In this document: piece by piece, positions 33,501-38,375 of the stretch
Layout: each line of letters opens with the position of its first letter
Numbering within the stretch: position 1 is the stretch's first letter
Source: Enoplolaimus lenunculus
Lineage: Eukaryota; Nematoda; Enoplea; Enoplida; Thoracostomopsidae
Length of the DNA: 64,000 nucleotides
Assembly: GCA_030248215.1 (NCBI GenBank)
Contig: JASANG010001425.1
Location: forward strand, 18,001 to 82,000
Direction of reading: 5' to 3'
Notes under the pieces: generated by a model
Database searches by the model: none
What the model saw: only the letters and a program-made list of their open reading frames with translations
Told to the model about the DNA's origin: nothing
Program-made: the position numbers and the translations under genes

Positions 33501-36499
33501 CCTCTTAAGCCTAATCCTAACGAGTATACTGCTTAGTGTAAACCTCAGCGTAGTCCTATATACCATCCTAGTTCCAAGACTAAACCTAAACCTTCAAGCT
33601 TACCGGACCCTGTACCACCTACTGGGCATTTCTTTGTAATTAACATGAGCTAAAATGTTTTATTACAGAGTGTAAGTCGACTTTCCAAAATAGTTACTAG
33701 AAATATTAAGAGCCAAGCTTACATATAGAAATCATTAAATTTTAGAGAACTCGATGCGTTCATTTACGATGCGATGGCACTCGAATATCTGGCTGGCAAA
33801 GATGACAATTGTGAAATTCTGACGGTGGGCGAATGGTCCGGCATGACCGGATATGGATTTGGATTCCCGAAAGGTTCAAAATGGCTTCAACCGGTAAACA
33901 AAATGCTGTTGGAGTATCGAGAAAAAGGTATAATATATTCTAATGATGAGTTTAGTTTTAATTATGCACGCTCTACTCAGGCCCGTAGCAAGCTGACGTT
34001 CCTTGTGGGGCTAAAAATTTTCAAGAGGGGCATGCAAGGGTTTTCAATAACTTACAATCAAGGTTGAAAATTTTATAGGGGGCTAATATTTTTAAGGGGG
34101 TTGAGACCACCGGGCTCCCATGGCTACGGGAATTAGCCTGATTAAGTTCTATAGTAAACCAATTGACATAGAATTTGCATGAAAACTGTGATTAATATTT
34201 AATGTAAAGCCCTGTTCACATTTGCATGTTTTTGCATCGAGAACTTGCAGCAGCATATATATTCCAAAACCCTCGCACAAATCTTACAGCTGCGCAAGTT
34301 TTCGCTGCTAAAGCTTAGACGTTTAAGTTTCAGCTGCGAATTCTCGCTTTGGGTTGTTCACAGGTGAACAGAGCTTATGTTTTGGTAAAACAACTCTAGT
34401 TTTACCTAAGCCTATTAAGCTGAAGTCGTTTAGCCTGAGCGCAAGATTAAGAGCTCATGTAAATATCAGGGGCGGAACGTTTATGTGCGAGGTTGCAATA
34501 GATTGATTTTAAACTTTACACTTTTTTGGTTAAACGTAGGCTTAGGTATAAGTTCATTGTTACGCTTAGGCTTAGCCTTAGATTTTAGAATATATTGGCT
34601 TATTGTACTGTTACGTCCGTCTTGTATACATTGGAGCCGAATAAGGCTAAGCCTTAACCTTAAATAAAACGTGAACTTGCGCTGGAAAATGTTTTCGTTC
34701 ATTTACAGTTGAATGTTGATACCCAATAAAATCTGGTGAACCGGTTTTAAGTTTTAGGTGATTTGGAACGGTTAGAAAGTTTTTGGTTCAGTGGTGCGTG
34801 TACGAAAAATTCGCACGACAAAAAGACTCATTCAGTTCCGTTAGGAATCGAAAACTTTATGAGCGCGTTCATATTGCTTGCTGCGGGAACGGTGAGTTTG
34901 AGACAGTACGGGGCCTAATAGTCAAGGGCGACTTAGTCATCCTGAAAAAATCTTGACCCCTAAAAAATTTTCAACCTTGCTTGTAAGTCATTGAAAACCC
35001 TTGTATGCTCCTCTTGAAAAGATTTTACCCCCGTCGCATAGAGCTGGCTACGGCCCTTGATACAGCAGTGACGGTTGTAGAAATTTCCGGTGGAAAAGGA
35101 TACAGTTTGTATTCGGAAATTTTACAGTTTTAAAGCAAACTTTTAGCAAGTTTTTGGATATTTTATGGTTGACCAATAGCGCTTAAGGAGTAAAATTGTA
35201 ACATGAATAATAATAATAATAATAGTAATAATAATACTAATAATAGTAGTAGTAATAATAATACCACTAATAATAGTAGTAGTAGTAATAATTATAATAA
35301 TAATAGTAGTAGTAAATAATACGTTTTAATTTGATTTTCAGGTTGTATGCTTAATTATTCTGTGCAGCGAATACGTTTATTGCAATTATGTTCGCAAACG
35401 ATTGAAAAAATATGATAAAAGCGGATGGTGTGGACTGATCAGCTTGGTAAGTCCTCGAACCAGGATGTACTTTAAAACAGCTTAAAATGCTTTATTCTAA
35501 AACATTGTTCCAAGCTCACAAAAGGGATGCAAAATTTGTTTACAAGCAGTTAAAACCAGGTGCTTATATGGGCGTGTCTTTAGAACGCCAAATTGTAGTT
35601 AAATGTGTGACACTGTCAGGTAAACTAAACGGTTTAAGCGAGCTTTTTTGACCGATTTACGTTTTATTCAGTACAAATATTTGAGTTCTGAACGAAAGCA
35701 AAAGTGTGCTATTTAACAAGAGTGTGCAAGTGCCTGGGCTATGAATGGTACAAAATGTACCAGCACTGAAGGATCACACAAGTTGCACCCGCCTGGGAAG
35801 GCCAAAAATGCGTCTTGCGCTGTGTGCATTTTTTGTACACATAATGTACCCAATTGCACACTCTTGTTATATTAATATCATGCACTTTTGAAGCAAAAAA
35901 TGTAATCTAGAACCTAAACGTACTGTTTTAAAGACCCACTAGAAACCTGGACGCCCCTAAAGGTAACATGGACCATTTAGTGAACGAAAATAGCCTTGTA
36001 TTCATTTTTTAACCAGAGTATGGCACGTTCGTTGACGTTTCGAGAAGTTGCCCAACAAGTCAGCGTTAACATTCACCAAGAAAGACTTCGACGATTGAGT
36101 ACATCATTGTAAGCATTACCTTAAGCACTGTGATGAATGATTGTCTTCGTCTTGTGTTTAATGCTATGTAATGCGTTTTGAAGACAATTGTTCGCCGATC
36201 TACCAGGTTATTCTAAGTCCTATAGATGTGACTTTTTCTTCCTGTGTTCAGAAATTTCGGCGCAAAAATATATCCTTCCAATCTTTTCCACTGCATATGC
36301 CCCTGTCTGCAAGTGTATTTTATCGTATGCAAGAATTTTAATTGTGTTTTCTAGAAAACGGGAAAAAGAAATGGAAAATAATCGAAAATTTGACGAGACA
36401 CGATTGTCTCCACAAGGCGAAGCGTCAATACCGTTGCAGTCAATAGGGTTGGTTTCAGACTTTAAAGACATTAACGAAATTTCCGAAAAGAAATATTAA
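15445..36499 (+). CDS. nmr-2: NMDA-type ionotropic glutamate receptor subunit, GluN2-like (20 exons, 5' end missing)
   Basis: Ligand-gated cation channel subunit of the postsynaptic membrane. Exons: 15445-15542, 16163-16289, 16989-17132, 18452-18645, 19818-19950, 20903-21010, 22208-22329, 23329-23437, 24154-24313, 25400-25451, 27620-27782, 29768-29951, 30332-30457, 31292-31512, 32072-32262, 33746-33927, 34758-34891, 35342-35446, 36017-36108, 36355-36499. They total 2790 nt, 930 codons with the stop, and every junction keeps phase. Seen in order: amino-terminal domain (exons 1-8), S1 (9-12), M1 (13), pore loop M2 and M3 (14), S2 (15-17), M4 (17-18), short tail (19-20). GluN2-like marks are the S2 segments FIYDA and YLAGKDD and the post-S2 [12 protein letters not shown]. 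The tail is only about 90 residues and ends in EKKY, so there is no vertebrate-type ESDV PDZ ligand. The start codon and signal peptide lie upstream of 15445 and were not found. One intron appears to use a GC donor. NMDA-receptor identity is certain; the GluN2 call is likely. Confidence 0.92.
15861..16142. mobile_element. GTAGGC-ended inverted-repeat element
   Basis: GTAGGCCAATCGTCTATTCA at the left pairs imperfectly with TGAATAGCAGATACGCCTAC at the right. Next to these ends lie GGCCAATTACCAATTGGC and its partner. It ends 20 bp before the 16163 receptor exon. Confidence 0.8.
16163..16289 (+). CDS. nmr-2: NMDA receptor exon: amino-terminal domain
   Basis: Acceptor GTTATAG, donor AAC|GTAAGT. 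It encodes [20 protein letters not shown], matching the segment of GluN2 that reads roughly NxTDPKSLLxxxCD. An inverted-repeat element ends about 20 bp upstream of the acceptor. Confidence 0.85.
16449..16577. mobile_element. CAAGAGTG-ended element (partial)
   Basis: GCCAAAAACGCAACGTGCAT, CAGAATGTACTCAGTTGCAT and ACTCTTGTTTTATCATCCAC. The last is the inverted end shared with copies near 20490, 32622, 35714 and 37113. Confidence 0.75.
16737..16945. mobile_element. CACTGCAAAAAA hairpin element, family F
   Basis: A nearly full-length inverted repeat. CACTGCAAAAAATAGTGAG pairs with CTCACCATTTATTGCAGTG, and the AGTCAAATTGACTCTC arms continue inward for about 80 bp each. Flanked by TA on both sides. 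44 bp before the 16989 receptor exon. Confidence 0.92.
16989..17132 (+). CDS. nmr-2: NMDA receptor exon: amino-terminal domain
   Basis: Acceptor GGTTCAG at phase 0, donor CAG|GTTTGT. It encodes VSLVYIP, then [20 protein letters not shown]. This corresponds to the GluN stretch with IPILGIHGG. The 44 bp before the acceptor separate it from a hairpin transposon at 16737-16945. Confidence 0.88.
17362..17503 (-). mobile_element. TTAGGC-core element, family A, short copy
   Basis: Starts GGCCAGTGTATAAAACAGGG and ends CTTGATCTTTACATTGGCC, with only two or three hexamers left. In receptor intron 3. Confidence 0.82.
18226..18383. mobile_element. GTAGCC-ended element, family C
   Basis: GCCCGTAGCCAAGAGGGGGC at the left, AAGGTGAGCTGGCTACGG at the right. 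The middle has CTTTTAAGTCATTGAAAACC. It ends 68 bp before the 18452 receptor exon. Confidence 0.9.
18452..18645 (+). CDS. nmr-2: NMDA receptor exon: amino-terminal domain
   Basis: Acceptor TTTCTCAAG, donor GA|GTAAGA in phase 2. It encodes [20 protein letters not shown] and then [15 protein letters not shown]. This is the strongest amino-terminal-domain match, aligning to the GluN2 stretch FFQFGPSIEQQ followed by the DWYIFSIVTT region. Confidence 0.93.
18811..19026. repeat. Partial copy of a GGATCC-like-ended element
   Basis: Repeated ACCTTATCATTTTATCACC and GGAAAATTGTAAGGTAAAGA stretches, ending GGGGAGGCGTACGCCCCCCC. In the intron between receptor exons at 18452 and 19818. Confidence 0.6.
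19332..19735. mobile_element. GTAGTG-GCCGAATAAGAGG element
   Basis: TGTAGTGAGCCGAATAAGAGG at the left pairs with CCTATTCGGGTCAGTACAGC at the right. Body shared with 58905-59207 (TTGCATCAAAAGCTT, TTTATGGACTCTAATTAG) and 40907-41070. Confidence 0.75.
19818..19950 (+). CDS. nmr-2: NMDA receptor exon: amino-terminal domain
   Basis: Acceptor AACTTCAG, donor GAA|GTACGT. The first base completes GAG from the previous exon. Ends in [11 protein letters not shown], equivalent to the vertebrate SSVILLYCSKDE strand. A TTAGGC-bearing transposon starts 18 bp after the donor. Confidence 0.88.
19969..20243 (+). mobile_element. TTAGGC-core element, family A, perfect 8-bp target duplication, next to an exon
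   Basis: Ends GGCCCATGTATAGAACAGGG and CCTGTTCTATACATGAGCC, with about twenty hexamers in three blocks. It is flanked by ACCTGAGT at 19961-19968 and 20244-20251. It begins 18 bp after the end of the 19818-19950 receptor exon. Confidence 0.94.
20490..20622. mobile_element. CAAGAGTG-ended element (partial)
   Basis: GCCAAAAACACAACGCGCAC, AGAATGTACCCAGTTGCATA and AACTCTTGTCCTTG, then GATCATCCACAACCCTTG. Confidence 0.72.
20664..20818 (-). mobile_element. TTAGGC-core element, family A, short copy
   Basis: GTCCAATGTATAGAACTGGG at the left and CCTGGTCATTACTTATGAGCC at the right. Few hexamers. In the intron before the 20903 exon, ending 84 bp from its acceptor. Confidence 0.78.
20903..21010 (+). CDS. 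nmr-2: NMDA receptor exon: amino-terminal domain
   Basis: Acceptor GCTTTTAG, donor TCC|GTAAGT. It encodes [20 protein letters not shown], matching the GluN2 helix and strand with GLTG.GYxWI. Joins the next exon in phase 0. The vertebrate segment between this strand and the next helix (including GLISV) is mostly absent. Confidence 0.88.
22208..22329 (+). CDS. nmr-2: NMDA receptor exon: amino-terminal domain
   Basis: Acceptor TTTGCAG, donor AA|GTAAGT, phase 2 at its end. It encodes [20 protein letters not shown], followed by a Cys/His stretch. The match to other receptors is weak, but the reading frame, splice signals and position between recognised exons support it. Confidence 0.78.
22479..22663 (-). 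mobile_element. TTAGGC-core element, family B
   Basis: Ends GGTCAATGTTACATTTAGGG and CTTAAAGTAATATGGGCC. Two GCCTAA blocks are separated by CGTTGCAAAA. Flanks ATACTAAG and ATATTAAG agree at 7 of 8 bases. Confidence 0.9.
23329..23437 (+). CDS. nmr-2: NMDA receptor exon: linker to S1
   Basis: Acceptor GACTGTAG, donor TCG|GTAGGT. It encodes [20 protein letters not shown] and ends KDHYWQS. This aligns with the GluN2 segment NVTF.G..L.F...GY and the strand ending WE.VGKW, which crosses into the next exon. Confidence 0.87.
23618..23754. mobile_element. GTAGCC-ended element, family C
   Basis: GGCTCAGCCAAAGCGTG at the left is degenerate. CACCTTGCTTGCAAGTCG and AGCAAGGTGAGCTACCTACGG are typical. Confidence 0.78.
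23829..23985 (+). repeat. Dispersed repeat with CCCAAAATACGTATGTG
   Basis: AGAACAATCACGTTTCTGTT and GTTGCCCAAAATACGTATGT recur at 36900-37020. A weaker relative is at 61020-61100. Confidence 0.65.
24154..24313 (+). CDS. nmr-2: NMDA receptor exon: start of ligand-binding S1 lobe
   Basis: Acceptor CATTCAG. It encodes [20 protein letters not shown] and then [20 protein letters not shown], the NMDA hallmark TLEEAPFVIVE-DPLT. The exon ends ...ACAG followed by GCTAGT. Only a GC donor here gives phase 1 and an open frame into the next exon. Confidence 0.92.
24886..25255. mobile_element. GGATCC-like-ended element
   Basis: AGCGGATCCAAAGGGGGTGG at the left, CCGGGATCCGCTGCTGG at the right. Between are AAAATTTTTTGGCGACAAAT and TAAGGTTTCTACCTTACAAT stretches shared with 18811-19026 and 58668-58893. 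Confidence 0.7.
25284..25380. mobile_element. GGGTTGCG-ended element, family E (short)
   Basis: GCGTTGCGCTGTACT and AGTATAGCGAAACCC as ends, TAA on the left and TCT on the right. The interior holds GCGGTGCCG motifs shared with the larger copy at 48703. It ends 19 bp before the 25400 receptor exon. Confidence 0.72.
25400..25451 (+). CDS. nmr-2: NMDA receptor exon: Cys-rich S1 loop (52 bp)
   Basis: Acceptor CTATTTTAG, donor TG|GTAAGA. It encodes [16 protein letters not shown], equivalent to the variable loop with conserved Cys after DPLTGTC. It is tiny, but both junction phases fit (1 in, 2 out). Confidence 0.82.
26005..26214. mobile_element. CACTGCAAAAAA hairpin element, family F
   Basis: CACAGCAAAAAATGGTGAG pairs with CTCACCATTTTGTGCAGAG. 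Inner arms contain GGCTCTACGGGACTACACAA. Flanked by TA both sides. Confidence 0.92.
26397..26584. mobile_element. GGATCC-like-ended element
   Basis: CGCTGGCAGATCCAAGGCGC at the left, GTGGATCTGCCACTGCCGG at the right. Includes TTTGCTCGCGAGG and the AAAATTTTGTATTAAGATTTAGC region shared with the 5388 copy. Confidence 0.65.
26697..26905. mobile_element. CACTGCAAAAAA hairpin element, family F
   Basis: CACTGCAAAAAACGGTGAG pairs with CTCACCATTATTTGCAGTG. Flanked by TA on the left and TG on the right. Second copy in the same receptor intron. Confidence 0.92.
27255..27431 (-). mobile_element. TTAGGC-core element, family B, perfect 8-bp target duplication
   Basis: Ends GACCAATGTTACTTTAAGGG and CTTAAAGGAACATGGGCC. 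Flanked by CTTACGGG at 27247-27254 and 27432-27439. A decayed second copy seems to follow at about 27465-27585, directly before the 27620 exon. Confidence 0.92.
27620..27782 (+). CDS. nmr-2: NMDA receptor exon: S1 lobe
   Basis: Acceptor ATTTACAG, donor AAG|GTGCGG. It encodes [20 protein letters not shown] and then [13 protein letters not shown], matching KKCCKGFCIDILKK. The W of GKWG sits where GluN2A has His485 and GluN1 Phe484 (ligand contacts). About 45 bp after the donor the intron becomes a 1-kb minisatellite. Confidence 0.94.
27826..28828 (+). repeat. 55/77-bp composite minisatellite in receptor intron
   Basis: About 16 units built from a 55-bp block (CTGCAGTGATTACAGTATGA then TTATTGCAAATTTCCAATTG and CAAACCAATAGTAAA), some with an extra 22-bp half unit. 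Variants TTTTCAATTG and GATTGCCG form sub-patterns. It starts about 45 bp after the donor of the 27620-27782 exon. Confidence 0.96.
29053..29525. mobile_element. CTTAAA/TTTAAG-rich element (diverged)
   Basis: ATTTAAATTATACCTAAAT at the left. The interior has TAGTTTAAGC, CAATTAAGTTTAGTTTAAAC and ends GAGTTTAATTTAAGCG. In the receptor intron before the 29768 exon. Confidence 0.55.
29595..29713. mobile_element. GGGTTGCG-ended element, family E
   Basis: GGGTAGTGTTATACTTTTGA at the left, GCGTAGTGCAATCC at the right. The interior has GACGGACGGCGCCGT, as in the 48703 copy. It ends 54 bp before the 29768 exon. Confidence 0.75.
29768..29951 (+). CDS. nmr-2: NMDA receptor exon: S1 lobe with agonist-binding Arg
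   Basis: Acceptor CTTTTTCAG, donor G|GTACGA. It encodes [20 protein letters not shown] followed by [16 protein letters not shown]. The Arg that binds the agonist carboxylate is present. The two positions that are Ser and Thr in GluN2 (SLT) are Ala and Lys here (ALK). Confidence 0.95.
30332..30457 (+). CDS. nmr-2: NMDA receptor exon: M1 membrane helix
   Basis: Acceptor TTTTTTCAG, donor G|GTAAAC in phase 1. It encodes [20 protein letters not shown] and [14 protein letters not shown], the M1 helix ending in the conserved E(Y/W)xSP. A longer open frame at 30806-31036 is not needed, because phase 1 joins directly to 31292. Confidence 0.94.
31292..31512 (+). CDS. nmr-2: NMDA receptor exon: pore loop and M3 gate
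   Basis: Acceptor GTTTATAG, donor CAT|GTAAAT. It encodes [13 protein letters not shown], then an Arg-rich linker, then the M3 end [12 protein letters not shown]. The N-site is Ser-Ala where GluN2 has Asn-Asn. The first residue of the nearly invariant SYTANLAAF is Val. A hairpin transposon begins 31 bp after the exon. Confidence 0.95.
31543..31761. mobile_element. CACTGCAAAAAA hairpin element, family F
   Basis: CACTGTAAAAAATTGTGAG pairs with CTCACCATTTTTTGCAGT. It begins 31 bp after the receptor exon that encodes the pore loop and M3. Confidence 0.9.
31785..31879. mobile_element. GTAGCC-ended element, family C (partial)
   Basis: The right half only: AAAACCCTTGTATGCCTCTC, CTGAAAAGCTTTAGCC, AGCAAGGTGAGCTGGCTACCG. 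It follows directly after the hairpin element at 31543-31761. Confidence 0.75.
32072..32262 (+). CDS. nmr-2: NMDA receptor exon: S2 lobe
   Basis: Acceptor GATTCTAG, donor GG|GTGCGT. It encodes [20 protein letters not shown], then [15 protein letters not shown]. The contact pair Ser-Thr of GluN2 (NGSTE) reads Asn-Thr here (SGNTE). Confidence 0.94.
32622..32950. mobile_element. CAAGAGTG-ended element, full length
   Basis: TCAAGAGTGGATGATAACTC at the left, ATTATCGACTCTTGA at the right. Inner copies of AACGCAACGCGCGG and GCACGTGTTGCG are inverted. In the receptor intron before the 33746 exon. Confidence 0.78.
33191..33355. mobile_element. GTAGCC-ended element, family C
   Basis: GGGACCGCAGCCAAAGGGAC at the left, AGCAAGGTGAGCTGGCCACGG at the right. 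CAACCTTGCTTGTAAGTGAT is in the middle. Confidence 0.85.
33746..33927 (+). CDS. nmr-2: NMDA receptor exon: S2 lobe with ligand-binding Asp
   Basis: Acceptor AATTTTAG, donor G|GTATAA. It encodes [20 protein letters not shown], then [19 protein letters not shown]. The Tyr-Asp pair (GluN2A Tyr730-Asp731, the latter contacting the ligand amino group) is retained. GluN1 would have Trp-Asp. Confidence 0.95.
33979..34132. mobile_element. GTAGCC-ended element, family C
   Basis: GGCCCGTAGCAAGCTGACG at the left, CTCCCATGGCTACGG at the right. TCAAGAGGGGCATGCAAGGG is in the middle. 52 bp after the 33746-33927 exon. Confidence 0.85.
34208..34375. mobile_element. AGCCC-ended element, family D (short copy)
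   Basis: AGCCCTGTTCACATTTGCATG at the left and CACAGGTGAACAGAGCT at the right, preceded by TAA and followed by TAT. In a receptor intron. Confidence 0.75.
34451..34638 (+). mobile_element. TTAGGC-core element, family A (decayed)
   Basis: CATGTAAATATCAGGGGCGG at the left and TCTTGTATACATTGGAGCC at the right. Few hexamers remain. In the receptor intron before the 34758 exon. Confidence 0.78.
34758..34891 (+). CDS. nmr-2: NMDA receptor exon: end of S2, start of M4
   Basis: Acceptor AGTTTTAG, donor ACG|GTGAGT. It encodes [18 protein letters not shown], matching GEMEELEALWLTGIC of GluN2, then [14 protein letters not shown], the first half of M4. Confidence 0.95.
34906..35060. mobile_element. GTAGCC-ended element, family C
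   Basis: ACGGGGCCTAATAGTCAAGG at the left, GAGCTGGCTACGGCCC at the right. CAACCTTGCTTGTAAGTCAT is in the middle. Starts 15 bp after the 34758-34891 exon. Confidence 0.85.
35203..35321 (+). repeat. (AAT)n/(AGT)n microsatellite
   Basis: Mixed AAT and AGT triplets over about 115 bp, starting 21 bp before the acceptor of the 35342 receptor exon. Confidence 0.95.
35342..35446 (+). CDS. nmr-2: NMDA receptor exon: M4 end and juxtamembrane
   Basis: Acceptor ATTTTCAG, donor TTG|GTAAGT. It encodes [20 protein letters not shown] and then a basic stretch. This is the second half of M4 and the first cytoplasmic residues. Confidence 0.93.
35714..35884. mobile_element. CAAGAGTG-ended element
   Basis: AACAAGAGTGTGCAAGTGCC at the left, GCACACTCTTGTTATATTAA at the right. 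AATGTACCCAATTGCACAC is close to the right end. Confidence 0.75.
35889..35974 (-). mobile_element. Right half of a family B TTAGGC-core element
   Basis: AAAAAATGTAATCTAGAACC through CCTAAAGGTAACATGGACC matches the right end of family B. The hexamer core and left end are missing. Confidence 0.7.
36017..36108 (+). CDS. nmr-2: NMDA receptor exon: cytoplasmic tail
   Basis: Acceptor TTAACCAG, donor TT|GTAAGC. It encodes [20 protein letters not shown] and ends RLRRLSTS. The tail has no recognised domain; its frame and splice signals join both neighbours. Confidence 0.85.
36355..36499 (+). CDS. nmr-2: NMDA receptor terminal exon
   Basis: Acceptor GTTTTCTAG. It encodes [20 protein letters not shown] and finishes EISEKKY before TAA at 36497-36499. 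It supplies the last 47 or so residues, charged and probably disordered. Confidence 0.86.
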
Positions 36500-36537
36500 A
36501 GATTTTGATTGGTTTTAATATTAACAGTCTGCCAGCT

Positions 36538-36860
36538 TTGCAGGGCGGGATTAAGGTGGTGGGAGGCCCGGGGCCCATATGGCCAGGAGGTCTTGTGCCC
36601 GTATAACTAGGGGTCTATTTGACTAGCAGGCCCTTTTGTTAACCATAACTATTTTATACCCAGAGCTTTTGTGGTACATTTTAGTGAAACACATTGTACC
36701 AAAAGTACGAAACAAATTCAGTTTCGCAGCTTGTATAACTTCGTGGTCCGCGAAAAATTTTTTGTTGGCTTGTTATCAATGAATCATATCATCAGTTTCG
36801 GTTGGTCCCCTTTTGGTGGGAGGCCCGGGACCCGGGCCCTCCTTTATCCGGCGCTGCAGC
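36538..36860. mobile_element. GGAGGCCC-bearing inverted-repeat element
   Basis: TGCAGGGCGGGATTAAGG with GGGAGGCCCGGGG at the left pairs with CCCGGGCCCTCC and CCTTTATCCGGCGCTGCA at the right. It lies 39 bp after the NMDA receptor stop codon, before the candidate alternative last exon. Confidence 0.72.
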
Positions 36861-36867
36861 TTTGCGC

Positions 36868-37020
36868 ACTGCGCAAAACTAAGCGAAAGCGCAAAAATTT
36901 CTTTGCAAATTTTCGTTTCATAGAACAATCACGTGTATTTCTAAAGAAATTATTGTAAACAAAGTAATGCAGGAAAGTTTCCCAAAATACGTATGTGCGG
37001 CGTTTCCACTTTAATATATG
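36868..37020 (+). repeat. Dispersed repeat with CCCAAAATACGTATGTG
   Basis: TAGAACAATCACGTGTATTT and TTCCCAAAATACGTATGTGC match the copy at 23829-23985. Between the receptor stop and the candidate alternative exon. Confidence 0.65.
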
Positions 37021-37112
37021 TATATTAATGTTCAGCGTTTTAGCTTTTAAGGATTTAGATTAAGTTTTAACCATACTCAAAAGTTTATCAATTTGTTTTA
37101 CCAAGACTGCAT

Positions 37113-37420
37113 GATGACTCTATGGACAAAAGTATGCAACTTCCGCGCTGTCGTGTTGTATAAAATGTGCCAGCACGCGTTGCATTTTTGCCCGGCCCCC
37201 TCGATTGGAACGGGATAGATGTTGCGTTGAAAATAAAATTATGTGAACAGCAACTAACTTGTTTGTATGTAATAACACGCCTGATTTCAAGAAACTCGCA
37301 CAGTTTATCCCCCTAAATACGGGGGGTCGACCAAAACGCAACGTGCGCTGGGTATATTCTGTTGCACACAAAATGTAGCCAGTTGCACACTCTTACAAAA
37401 AGACAATCATCCACTCTTGG
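37113..37420. mobile_element. CAAGAGTG-ended element
   Basis: ACAAAAGTATGCAACTTCCG at the left, GCACACTCTTACAAAAAGAC and ATCATCCACTCTTGG at the right. AAAACGCAACGTGCGC is inside. Confidence 0.72.
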
Positions 37421-37569
37421 TTTTTATTTTGTACGCAGGTATTTCCTTCGTATACTTAATATTGTATTTAAGCATGCACAGATTTTCTTCAAATTATTTC
37501 AACTTTGTCTTTCAAATATCCTGGTTCCGCCACTGACATTAACTAATCGATTATTGTTTTGGCTTTTAG

Positions 37570-37705
37570 AGACCCAACTGAAACTTGTAGTGGATCGGGT
37601 GCAGTTGGTGTTGAGTTGGACGACAACGGATTGCGGAAACGCTTTCACGATGGCAATTATTATTTGCCCGTTCACAAAGTTGAAACTGGAAAACAGGGCG
37701 AATGA
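37570..37705 (+). CDS. Candidate alternative last exon of the NMDA receptor
   Basis: A good acceptor (GGCTTTTAG) is followed by 44 open codons to TGA: DPTETCSGSGAVGVELDDNG, then LRKRFHDGNYYLP and a Lys/Glu-rich end. It starts one base into a codon, exactly the phase left by the donor at 36108. It could therefore replace the 36355 exon, or follow an internal donor of it. No homology was recognised. It could also belong to a separate downstream gene. Confidence 0.45.
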
Positions 37706-38375
37706 ATTGGAAAAACACTTTACGTTGATTTTTCGGAATCAAATTCAGTGACGGGCTTGTAATGTTTTTCCGTATCCTAATATCTAAAATTTTTTTACTG
37801 CGCTAAAACTCTTTAGATCTGTTTTTACCTTATGTCAACGCGTCGTTATATATATATACATATGTATCTTATATACAGCATTTAAAAATTTCAATTATCT
37901 GGTTCATTCAATAGAAAGAAATTTTATTTAGATTACAATGCCACATTAGTGCAACAACTAGTAGCTTACGTAGGGGTGGCTCAATATATAACAGCAGAAA
38001 AAACCTAGTGAGTGAAGCGAATAAAAAGCCAAACGCAATTTTAGGGTTTTTTACCATTAAGAATATTAAAAAACGGTTAAAATTTCGCTTGCACAAAATT
38101 TATTTCATGGAACCTGTAAATTTGCAAAGATTTCCATGTCAGGAGTGGAAGGTATGAATTTGCACAAAACGACTGAATCTACGCAATATCGAAAGTAGCT
38201 ATAAGGAGGTCAAATCTGCACAAAGCTTACTCTGTTGCAGTCCCACAGGAACACATTCCGCCCCTGTATCTTTAATACATGGGACAAAGTAGGCAGGACC
38301 TTATAAGTAAACAAGGGCCGAAAATCAGGTAGTTTCTCCACTTTTAGTTATAACCGTACGATGTACCAACAGCAA
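37706..38375. other. Convergent intergenic stretch
   Basis: Between the candidate receptor last exon and the minus-strand hypothetical frame. Holds a TA repeat near 37848, a copy of the GAAGCGA motif (38010) and the right end of a TTAGGC element. Confidence 0.6.
38219..38285 (-). mobile_element. Right end of a family A TTAGGC-core element
   Basis: AAAGCTTACTCTGTTGCAGT, GTCCCACAGGAACACATTCC and ATACATGGGAC match the conserved right arm of family A. No hexamers. Confidence 0.65.
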
